Positions 50,833 through 58,062 of a stretch of DNA of 64,000 bases are shown here, piece by piece. The notes under the pieces are model-generated. The model ran no database searches, was not told the DNA's origin, and worked only from the letters and a program-made list of their open reading frames with translations. The DNA lies in assembly GCF_900100945.1 (NCBI RefSeq), contig NZ_FNCG01000020.1, positions 51,924-115,923 on the forward strand. The letters are read 5' to 3'. The position numbers and the translations under genes were made by a program. Each line of letters starts with the position of its first letter. The stretch's first letter is position 1. Origin of the DNA: Mucilaginibacter gossypii. Lineage in GTDB: Bacteria > Bacteroidota > Bacteroidia > Sphingobacteriales > Sphingobacteriaceae.

Positions 50833-51286
50833 AGAATGATCGCGTTTTTTGACATGTCGGTTTGTTTTCGACCATCGTTGTGTTTTTAAAAATATAACGC
50901 TAAGCTATAAAAAAGATCTTTTTTTATTTTTATTTAAATAAAACATGCCTGATTGAATTGCTCATAAAAGAATTGCATTTAGGAAATTTCGCCCCGGTCT
51001 GCGGCTTAATCTATAAAATGCACCCGTCCTGAAGATAACACCCAAAGGTTTTGTTTAAACTTAGTTGCAGGAACATTCAGGAGAAAATGTTGTATATCTA
51101 ATATAAAATCGTTTCTGATTTCGGTAAATTAAAGCTAATCGATAAGTGAATAATAAGTATATGGCAAAGGCAATTTGATCTCAAGTAATAATATCTACAG
51201 TGCGTACTGGTCTGAATTTGCTTGAATTGATATAGCAAGTATCAACAATTATTGATGCTAGTTATCAAACTGACTTACGAGCTTTT
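50833..51286. other. AT-rich intergenic region upstream of the TonB receptor
   Basis: About 450 bp with no gene. It should contain the receptor promoter, but I found no TAnnTTTG on the minus strand and no Fur-like dyad that I would defend. The part near 51060-51280 is very AT-rich, unlike the flanks. Confidence 0.4.
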
Positions 51287-51718
51287 CTAATATAAAATAC
51301 GACCCCAATAAGTGTGCATATTACTATAAGTGTTTGCATAATCATTGTAATTAATTAATATTTTTTGAAATATTTCTTTCCTGTTATTACGGTAAAGATT
51401 TTTACCTATTTTAAAGGTGATATATGTAATAATCATGTATAAAGGAACTAACAGATAAAAGCCCTTTTTATAGGTAATTACGACTAATAATGTGGAGGCA
51501 AGGTGGCCGAGAAATGAAGTATTACCTTTCATTTGGAAATATGACCCAACTTTAATTGGAAAAAGTGTTGACCATATTAGGAAAAAGCTCATTAAAATAG
51601 ATAGAGATGTTAGGTAAAAGACGATACAGAAGATGATATTGTTCGGGTTGCTTAAAATAACAATCGGCATCGTAACCACCAAATCCAACGCAATTGGGAT
51701 AGAGATTACCCGAATCAT
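51287..51718 (-). CDS. membrane protein fragment, possibly DUF5687-like
   Basis: 143 residues with four hydrophobic segments and a polar tail. The FPIKVGSYFQMKGNTSFLGH stretch is reminiscent of DUF5687 proteins (large Bacteroidota membrane proteins near ABC ATPases), which are about 490 residues, so this may be a C-terminal piece. The DNA is AT-rich compared with its neighbours, suggesting foreign origin or decay. Function unknown. Confidence 0.4.
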   Translation of the reverse strand: MIRVISIPIALDLVVTMPIVILSNPNNIIFCIVFYLTSLSILMSFFLIWSTLFPIKVGSYFQMKGNTSFLGHLASTLLVVITYKKGFYLLVPLYMIITYITFKIGKNLYRNNRKEIFQKILINYNDYANTYSNMHTYWGRILY

Positions 51719-51787
51719 AGTTTTTATTAAGTTAGAATATTCACCAGTTCGAATATCGTAATTTATAAGTACACCTTTCCAAAATTC

Positions 51788-51991
51788 TTAAGAATTATTG
51801 AATATATAGGTGAAAATTATTAATGGTGATACGAATAGCCAGTAGACTACCGGTATTTCAATTAATACTCTTCCTTTGAAGTTAACAAAGTAGAAGTTTA
51901 TTGAAACGACTATTGTTTTAAGTACGACACCTACAATCAATGGTATAAGAGCTTTTTTGTTGTTTAAAATTAACTTAAGCTCTAACCATAA
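51788..51991 (-). pseudogene. membrane protein fragment without start codon
   Basis: A 67-codon open frame lacking ATG, bounded by stops, and hydrophobic: it starts LWLELKLILNNKKALIPLIV and continues through VLIEIPVVYWLFVSPLIIF. The opening is reminiscent of an internal DUF5687 segment. With the fragment at 51287-51718, same strand and 70 bp further, it may be debris of one gene. Confidence 0.35.
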
Positions 51992-52033
51992 TTAACTTTT
52001 GCATCCGTCAAAACGAAGTTTATTTTTACATTC

Positions 52034-52768
52034 TTGAAAAAATTAAGCGCCCTACTTTCCCTATTAGTATGCTGCCTTTGCGGATTTGCCCAAAGACAAA
52101 TCCCGATCCTTTGTTATCACCAGATCCGGGATTTTAAAGCTAAAGACAGCCGGACGGATAAGCAGTACATTATCCCGCCTGCCGTTTTTAAAGCGCAAAT
52201 GAAAATGCTGGCGGACAGTGGTTATCAGACGGTTTTACCGGATGGGCTATTATCTGGTAAGCTGCTGCCTGCCAAACCCATTATGCTGACTTTTGATGAT
52301 ACCAATGCCGACCAGTTCAAAAACGGATTGCCGGTGCTGGAATCTTACGGCTTTAAGGGAGTATTCTTTATCATTACCGGGAAGATCGGCACGCATCCCT
52401 GGTTCATGAATGCCGCGCAGATTAAACAGCTTTCAGCTGAAGGGCATGTAATCGGCTGCCATACCCAAAGCCATACGGACTTCAGGCATTTGAAGCCTGT
52501 GGAATTTGAGCCGCAGATCGCAGCTTCGAAAAAAAATTTGGAAGACATAACCGGAAAAGTTGTGGATTATTTCGCTTTTCCTTTCGGTTACTGGAATAGT
52601 AAAGGCTTGCCCGAGCTAAAAAAGATAGGGTTTAAAGCGGCTTTTCAGCTGGATGCGCCACGTGACAAAACTTATCCGAACCTGACTATGCGGCGGATCA
52701 TTGCCAGTGGATTATGGACATCTCGCGATCTTTTTAGAAATATAAAAAGCGGCTTTACGGGCCGCTAA
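52034..52768 (+). CDS. polysaccharide deacetylase (NodB homology)
   Basis: A 244-residue secreted enzyme starting with TTG (MKKLSALLSLLVCCLCGFAQ signal). The NodB domain has QIPILCYHQI, the catalytic Asp-Asp metal motif in MLTFDDTNAD, and the HxxxH metal ligands in CHTQSHTDF (Cys-His-Thr-Gln-Ser-His). It removes N- or O-acetyl groups from a polysaccharide, possibly peptidoglycan or an exopolysaccharide. It is the only plus-strand gene in the tRNA-Pro-bounded segment. Confidence 0.88.
   Translation: MKKLSALLSLLVCCLCGFAQRQIPILCYHQIRDFKAKDSRTDKQYIIPPAVFKAQMKMLADSGYQTVLPDGLLSGKLLPAKPIMLTFDDTNADQFKNGLPVLESYGFKGVFFIITGKIGTHPWFMNAAQIKQLSAEGHVIGCHTQSHTDFRHLKPVEFEPQIAASKKNLEDITGKVVDYFAFPFGYWNSKGLPELKKIGFKAAFQLDAPRDKTYPNLTMRRIIASGLWTSRDLFRNIKSGFTGR
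52748..52766 (+). terminator. hairpin terminator at the end of the deacetylase gene
   Basis: AGCGGC and GCCGCT pair around a 7-nt loop and overlap the stop codon; AAGTTTTAC follows. Confidence 0.5.
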
Positions 52769-53082
52769 GTTTTACTATAGGACATAAATCAGATAGTTAG
52801 GAAAGTTAATTTTGGCTGTCTTTCGCATCTTTCTTTCCTTTACCCGTCTCTCCAGTTTTTGCAACAGTCGTTTTCTTCACTACATCCCCTACTGGTCGAA
52901 GTTTAGCGAAAGCATAACTTCGTCCTAAAATAAAGCAAGCATCATGCTTGTGAAGCATTACAATCCCGGACGAAACGATCATCGGGATTTTTGTGTAAAC
53001 GGGCAGGCAAACCTATTTCATAACATAATCTGTTATGGCAGTAATACTAATATCAAGGTCTATAAGAAGGTCAACAATCAAA
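52769..53082. other. intergenic region with a structured repeat
   Basis: About 310 bp without a gene. It contains the repeat at 52887-52925 and a hairpin around 52932-52957 (AAGCATCATGCTT). A 61-codon frame here is judged accidental. Confidence 0.45.
52887..52925 (-). repeat. 39-bp structured repeat, copy 2
   Basis: Inverted relative to copy 1 at 47046-47084. CGAAGTT and AACTTCG pair and the tip is GC-GAAA-GC, a GNRA tetraloop, so an RNA structure is plausible. Confidence 0.7.
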
Positions 53083-53127
53083 AAAGAGCATATTCAATCA
53101 GTAAAAAACTGCTCAAATATGCTCTTT
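53083..53127 (-). terminator. terminator of tRNA-Pro
   Basis: AAAGAGCATATT and AATATGCTCTTT form a 12-bp stem, with AGT/ACT inside the loop. On the minus strand it is followed by a run of six T. It begins 17 nt after the tRNA 3' end. Confidence 0.8.
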
Positions 53128-53143
53128 AAAGCTTGTGTTCAAG

Positions 53144-53217
53144 TCGGGATGGCGGGATTCGAACCCACGACCTCCAGCACCCCATGCTGGCGCGATACCG
53201 GGCTACGCTACATCCCG
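53144..53217 (-). tRNA. tRNA-Pro, anticodon GGG
   Basis: A 74-nt cloverleaf on the minus strand: acceptor CGGGATG/CATCCCG, anticodon stem CCAGC/GCTGG with loop ATGGGGT (anticodon GGG), T arm GTGGG-TTCGAAT-CCCGC and discriminator A. No CCA encoded. Its 3' end with trailer is repeated at 47990-48003, which makes it a likely integration target. Confidence 0.95.
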
Positions 53218-53239
53218 AAATAAATGTATGGCCGGGCTG

Positions 53240-53269
53240 CAAATATAATTGTTGGCGGGATATTTCAAA
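53240..53269 (-). promoter_or_regulatory. promoter of tRNA-Pro
   Basis: Minus strand TTTG (53266-53269), 18 nt, then TATATTTG (53240-53247), an exact -7 match 23 bp before the tRNA 5' end. Confidence 0.6.
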
Positions 53270-53591
53270 ATGTAAATGTGGCTTTTAAAGCTATCTTGGC
53301 GGCAACTGCGGATTTAAAGGTTTTCTGTCTTAATAAGATTATGGTTTCAGGAGAAAAAAGTCCAATAAGATCATTTCATTTTAAGTAGTCCCGCTATTAC
53401 TTAATAAGCGCTATCTGATTCGCTGTTACATTCACGGACTCCACGATAATTGACTTTCTAATATCTCGGGTTCAGTTATTTTCCCTTAGGCTTATAAATG
53501 AAATATTTTATAGTAATAGGTAATATTTTCTTTACGTACTATAAACTTTAAATATAATTTCAATATTTGTTCAAAGCCTGAACCGCGTAAT
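53270..53591. other. intergenic region, nothing recognised
   Basis: About 320 bp, moderately AT-rich. It should hold the promoter of the lipoprotein at 53592, but no exact TAnnTTTG is seen (closest is AATATTTG near 53560). Confidence 0.35.
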
Positions 53592-55325
53592 ATGAAATAC
53601 CTTAAACTTAAATCTTTTCCTAAAGTCTTGTACCCAATCGCTATTGTTTCTGCGATTATTCTATCCGTAAATAGTTGTAAAAAAGACCGCCATGAAGATT
53701 CCACCGTTCAAATAAGCGACCCGGCGATTGTTCGGGCTAAGGCCTGGTATGAAAATGCATTCCCGGCGAATAGCAAAATGGGAGTTCAGTCAATACAAGA
53801 TAGTGCGGACATTAGTCAGCTAATAAGACCAGTATGGCAGAATGGGAGTACGTACCTGCGTACAGGGCAGCAAGTCCTCGAAATCCCGATTGATCCGAGT
53901 GTACAGTACCATGCTGAACTAAAAAACATGAATTCCGGAAAGGCCACCGAGCAGTTCCAAAGCCACAGCTCCTTCTTATTATTAAAAAACGGAGAAAGCT
54001 ACGATGCTTATGTGATGACTGTGATCGCAGACCCAGCTTATTTAAAGAATGACCTGAGCAAACTTGACAGGAACAGATATAACAAGCGCGACAGTGATTT
54101 TTCCGGAACAGTTTTATACAGTACCCCAAAAGGTAAATTTATAAGCGGTTGGTTTTATAAGAATGGCCGAATCCTCAAAGCGATGTCAACCACTTCTGGT
54201 CCATTATCTCAAAAGGGTAGCCAGGCTGTTCAAAGCTTACAAACTAATAAATTACAACAGGATTGTACTGATTGGTATCAGATATCGGAGGTAAACGGAG
54301 AGGTTGTAGACGTTAAATATTTAGGAGCGACTTGTGATTGGGTAGATGGTGGCGGGGATGGGGGGGCACCATCAGGTTCCACAGGAAGTGGTAGCGCTGG
54401 TGGCAGCAATCCACCAAGCCAGCCTTGCCCAGGAACGAATGCTACCAAATTACAAGTGCAATCGACAGGTGATCGTTTAATCCTTGATAAAAATGTACAG
54501 CAGCCTCCTGGCGATGGCGATGGAACTTTCCCCCCGCCAACATATCCCCCGGATCCACCGGCTTCGCCATGTGTAGTACCACCGCCACCGGTGCTTTTTA
54601 CAGTGAGAACTGACAGCCTTGCGAAGTATTTCCCATGTGCTACTAAATTGATTATTGATCAACTGGCAAGTATCGGCGTATATACCAATCTGGTGTCTCC
54701 ATTTATAACATCGCAAAGACCTGATCTGGTTTGGCAAAACGCTAACCTTGATTGGGCCGTTTCTAAGCCCAATAGCACTGAGTTAACCTATAAACTTGGG
54801 CAAACCCAGCCTCAGTCTTCCGGTATCGGTCAAAGCGCGACCATCACATTAAATACAAAGATGCTTCAAAATAGTTCGAGGTTATTGATTGCTGCAACAA
54901 TTATACATGAAACTATGCATGCTTATATCAACTACGGACTATCGACTGCCCAAGATAATGCGTCCCAGGGATATACCGATTTCACAAACAACAACTGGCT
55001 TTTATCTATAGATCAATGGTGTACGCTGGATGGTTTGCCTGCCAATTACAGCAACCATCTGGTCATGCTGACCAATTATTTTGACCAAGCGGTCGGCGCC
55101 TTGAAAACATGGGATAAATCAGCCCATACGGACGCAGAATATGCCAGCGCAATGTTATATGGATTAAATACTTCCGATCCATCAGCAACAGCGACGGAAA
55201 CAGCTACTTTACAACAGGCGTATAATGCTATTAAAACAAAATACTCGCTAACAGATGCGCAGTTAAATAATTTTTATAACAGTTCTTTGAACTCAAATGA
55301 TAAATTACCCGGAAATTGCAACTAA
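53592..55325 (+). CDS. secreted lipoprotein with HExxH metallopeptidase-like domain
   Basis: 577 residues. Leader with a VNSCKKD lipobox near 27-33. The N-terminal region (about 45-210) has AKAWYENAFP and an FSGTVLYSTPKGKF strand pattern seen in Bacteroidota lipoproteins. A Gly/Ser-rich then Pro-rich linker (about 250-335) follows. The C-terminal domain has IIHETMHAYINYG near 436-448, a perfect HExxH zinc motif, with later NHLVMLTNYF and a helical end. A secreted zinc protease is plausible but a third ligand is unproven. The small exported protein gene 7 bp downstream is likely a partner. Confidence 0.75.
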   Translation: MKYLKLKSFPKVLYPIAIVSAIILSVNSCKKDRHEDSTVQISDPAIVRAKAWYENAFPANSKMGVQSIQDSADISQLIRPVWQNGSTYLRTGQQVLEIPIDPSVQYHAELKNMNSGKATEQFQSHSSFLLLKNGESYDAYVMTVIADPAYLKNDLSKLDRNRYNKRDSDFSGTVLYSTPKGKFISGWFYKNGRILKAMSTTSGPLSQKGSQAVQSLQTNKLQQDCTDWYQISEVNGEVVDVKYLGATCDWVDGGGDGGAPSGSTGSGSAGGSNPPSQPCPGTNATKLQVQSTGDRLILDKNVQQPPGDGDGTFPPPTYPPDPPASPCVVPPPPVLFTVRTDSLAKYFPCATKLIIDQLASIGVYTNLVSPFITSQRPDLVWQNANLDWAVSKPNSTELTYKLGQTQPQSSGIGQSATITLNTKMLQNSSRLLIAATIIHETMHAYINYGLSTAQDNASQGYTDFTNNNWLLSIDQWCTLDGLPANYSNHLVMLTNYFDQAVGALKTWDKSAHTDAEYASAMLYGLNTSDPSATATETATLQQAYNAIKTKYSLTDAQLNNFYNSSLNSNDKLPGNCN

Positions 55326-55332
55326 TTAGTTT

Positions 55333-55812
55333 ATGAAATACTTTTTGATCGTAATACTTTGGCTTAACATTTATAGCGCTTCGGCTCAAAAGGTAGCCAA
55401 CAATATCGACACGGTTTATTATTTGCTGGATACTGCTAATACAATGCCGAAAGATAGGATGTGGGATGTTGGGATAGAATCACAGTACAAATACTTTACC
55501 GTAAAATGCCCATGTCTCAAATACAATAGCGAACCAACTTTTGTATATAATTTAAAGGATTCTGGCCAGAGTGTTAGTAATGCTTCACTATCAAAGATCA
55601 AGATGGTCAGTCTTCCCACGCTGATCGATTTTGCGAAAAAAACAACAGATCTCACTGCTCAAACGCTTTATGTATTCTATATAATAGAGATAGGGAAGGA
55701 CAATGAGTACATTGTGCACAAAACAAGATTGTTAACTCCGCGAAAAAGAGAGGCCAGTGTAGATTTTGAAAATGTAACACCAACGCCGGATAAAAAACGC
55801 AGAAATAAATAA
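55333..55812 (+). CDS. small exported protein, partner of the HExxH lipoprotein
   Basis: 159 residues with signal MKYFLIVILWLNIYSASAQ. The mature part has a KCPCLKY pair of cysteines and ends in a basic tail (PDKKRRNK). No domain recognised. The 7-bp gap to the metalloprotein gene argues for one operon; an inhibitor, chaperone or substrate role is possible but unproven. Confidence 0.65.
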   Translation: MKYFLIVILWLNIYSASAQKVANNIDTVYYLLDTANTMPKDRMWDVGIESQYKYFTVKCPCLKYNSEPTFVYNLKDSGQSVSNASLSKIKMVSLPTLIDFAKKTTDLTAQTLYVFYIIEIGKDNEYIVHKTRLLTPRKREASVDFENVTPTPDKKRRNK

Positions 55813-56220
55813 TGATGTTTTAGTGATAATGACATGAAGCTGCAAATTATAACTACAGCGGTTAAAAGAATTAATAAGGCGCTGAACAACATTCAAAAGA
55901 CTTAGCGCTTTAAACGGATTGAAGTGTAAGTGCCAGGCTGATTAAGCCGGTTACTTAACGGGCTAATCCCTCCCAATAAACTGACAGGATCTTGTCAGTG
56001 TTCAATTTTTGAAAACCGGGTGTTCAATGTTTGGAAATGAAAATTTGTAACTTGTTGATTATCAGCGCTTGTTTGTTCAGGTCGGCTTTTAAAGCATTTT
56101 AGCGAAAACGCAAGTGTCTGACAACCAGCAATGTTTTTTTATGGAAAGAAGGCGGGCGTTCACACTTTTAAAAATTGAACACTTGCAGATCCGCCCGGAA
56201 ACGGAATCTGTAAAGCACAA
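55813..56220. other. convergent intergenic region with three copies of a short motif
   Basis: No gene over 408 bp. It holds a 20-bp dyad (55980-55999, ACTGACA/TGTCAGT) and three copies of a motif like AGTGTTCAATTTTTGAAAA: 55997-56015, 56018-56037 (degenerate) and, inverted, 56166-56183. Confidence 0.5.
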
Positions 56221-56934
56221 TCACCTCTTCATCAGTGGCTCGGTATGGGTAATTGAAAATTTCCCGGATAGTTTTAGGGGTGTTTCGTGCTCGTTATAAT
56301 ACACCCTGCCCGCTGCCTTTATTTCTTTTGACTGGCTACCATTTAATGGATGAACGAGGCAGGTGATTGAGAAGTCGGCACCGGTTTTAAATGATTTTTC
56401 AACAGCATCCATAAGTGCCGTCTGGTACCGGGGATCAACAATATGGATAGCCTCATTTAAAACGGGCTTTGTATTTTCCGGAAAGCCGAAGAGCTTTAAG
56501 CCATATTCGGAAAGCGTAATCTCTTTGCTGCTGAAATCCAGCGACCAATCCCAAAGGGTATGATCGTAGGCCATTGTTAATTCAACACTATCCAATATTT
56601 CCGATAACTGGCCATTAAGTCTTTCCGATTTCATGTACGAAAGCTCCAATTTTTCGCCCAAAGCCAAAAGCTCGTTTCTTAGTGTAGCTGTTTCATTATT
56701 TAAAGCGGCGTTTGTTTTGAGCCCGGTGCTATCTGCCGTCGTCAGCGCAGACTCGTCTTTTTCGTCAGGTAAGTCCCCAACTGGCTGCAGCTTATAACTT
56801 TTCTTTCGACGGGTTAACAAAATGTTAATATATAAAAGGCAAAGTATAGTGGCATAAAATAAAATATTTTGCCAAACGCCACCTACACTAAAGTAGTCCA
56901 ATATGGATTTATTGAGTTGGATCGGAATGGTCAT
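56221..56934 (-). CDS. membrane-anchored PAS-domain protein without kinase
   Basis: From ATG 56934, 237 residues (an ATG at 56961 would add nine). One membrane helix (about 24-42), a charged stretch, a coiled coil (about 80-125, ALNNETATLRNELLALGEKLEL) and a C-terminal PAS-like fold (about 130-230: LWDWSLDFSSKEITLSEYGLKLFGFP, then HIVDPRYQTALMDAVEKSF). The order resembles the sensor half of a hybrid kinase, but the protein ends right after the PAS domain. It may signal by protein contact or be a truncated kinase. Confidence 0.65.
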   Translation of the reverse strand: MTIPIQLNKSILDYFSVGGVWQNILFYATILCLLYINILLTRRKKSYKLQPVGDLPDEKDESALTTADSTGLKTNAALNNETATLRNELLALGEKLELSYMKSERLNGQLSEILDSVELTMAYDHTLWDWSLDFSSKEITLSEYGLKLFGFPENTKPVLNEAIHIVDPRYQTALMDAVEKSFKTGADFSITCLVHPLNGSQSKEIKAAGRVYYNEHETPLKLSGKFSITHTEPLMKR

Positions 56935-57423
56935 GATAGGGCTGTGGCTAAATTGATGCAAGGTAATAATTAACTATACGCTTAACAATCCGTGAAAACA
57001 CCCTTTTTTATGGTAATTTATATTGCGGCAATTAACCCGGGGTTAATTTAATGTAGAAATTTAAAATAAATAATCGTACTTGTTATTTGTGGCCCAAATC
57101 CTACGTTTGTTCCCCGAAAGTCGAAATTTTTGTTCCGCTATTTTAGGAGAGGGTTTTCTGCTGTTGCAGATATAATTTTTGGATAAAAAAACAGTTCTAT
57201 ATTTTAATGTAAACCTTTTAAATTAAATGGCGTGGCCTTTAAATCAGTGTTGTTTTCAAATCTGCAAGTATGGAAGCGCAACGGCTGTATGTAAAAAAAG
57301 CATTTTCCGGGTTATCACGATTATAATTGCGGTGTTAAATAATAATCGGATACCGTTTACGAACCCGGGTAGCCTTGTTATTTTATTGACTGCTATGTAT
57401 CTTGTTAGCGCGCTTAATAAATT
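56935..57423. other. divergent intergenic region with a perfect dyad
   Basis: Contains an exact palindrome AATTAACCC-G-GGGTTAATT at 57030-57048, between the divergent PAS gene and the 57.4-kb membrane gene, a natural operator position. The rest is AT-rich. A weak short frame (57227-57427) is listed separately. Confidence 0.5.
57030..57048. promoter_or_regulatory. perfect 19-bp palindrome, operator candidate
   Basis: AATTAACCC and GGGTTAATT flank a single G, a fully symmetrical site about 96 bp upstream of the PAS gene start. Confidence 0.5.
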
Positions 57424-57427
57424 ATGA
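57227..57427 (+). CDS. doubtful short membrane peptide
   Basis: 66 codons with a hydrophobic C-terminal half (NPGSLVILLTAMYLVSALNKL region). Its TGA overlaps the ATG of the next gene (ATGA), which hints at coupling, but the N-terminal part looks random. Could be noise. Confidence 0.25.
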   Translation: MAWPLNQCCFQICKYGSATAVCKKSIFRVITIIIAVLNNNRIPFTNPGSLVILLTAMYLVSALNKL

Positions 57428-57861
57428 ACAGGTCATTTATATACAGTTTAAAAGTTTGGTTGCTGATGGTAATCATTGCGCCATTGCTCCACCTTGTGCT
57501 GTCATGGTTTATTATCGAAAATCCTGAAATAAGCCTTATTGCAGAGATCCAAAAAGACTACATCATTTTTGCAGATATGGTTCTGCTGCTTACTATTCCT
57601 TTCGCCTTTGTATTTTGGGGGGCAGTATACTCTTTATCAAAAAAGAGAGAGCCGTTTTATGTAAAACAGGTTTTAACCATAGCTATATTGATAATTACTA
57701 TGCTCCCGTTTTTTGAATTACTTTTTGAAAAAAAGGTTTCGGCTGTATCTTCTATAGCAGTAATTATATTTCCATATTCAATTACGGGAATAGCCGGTAT
57801 TTGGCTGCATAAGCTGGAATCCCCGGAGCCTGAGGAAGAAACAGTTGAGGAGCAGGAATAA
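57424..57861 (+). CDS. small four-helix membrane protein
   Basis: 145 residues with four hydrophobic segments (about 10-32, 45-65, 80-100, 105-125) and an acidic C-terminal tail (PEPEEETVEEQE). No family recognised. The start overlaps a doubtful upstream frame. DUF4175 follows 200 bp later in the same direction. Confidence 0.65.
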   Translation: MNRSFIYSLKVWLLMVIIAPLLHLVLSWFIIENPEISLIAEIQKDYIIFADMVLLLTIPFAFVFWGAVYSLSKKREPFYVKQVLTIAILIITMLPFFELLFEKKVSAVSSIAVIIFPYSITGIAGIWLHKLESPEPEEETVEEQE

Positions 57862-58062
57862 GATTTTCCCAATTTTGCCCATTATCATTGTTTTAAACCA
57901 TGTATTTCCCAATAAAGAGCGGGAATCAATTTTAATTGTCATAAACAATTAACATTTTATTATTATTGCTTTAATTTTTAACTTAAACCAACACGTGTTA
58001 TATATAATACATGGCTTTTGCGTTTAATAAGGCGTGTTTATTTAACGTTTTCCACATGTAGT

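Noticed and set aside
52944..53223. Two 60-codon frames over the tRNA-Pro and its terminator
   Set aside because: They overlap a certain tRNA gene and its terminator.
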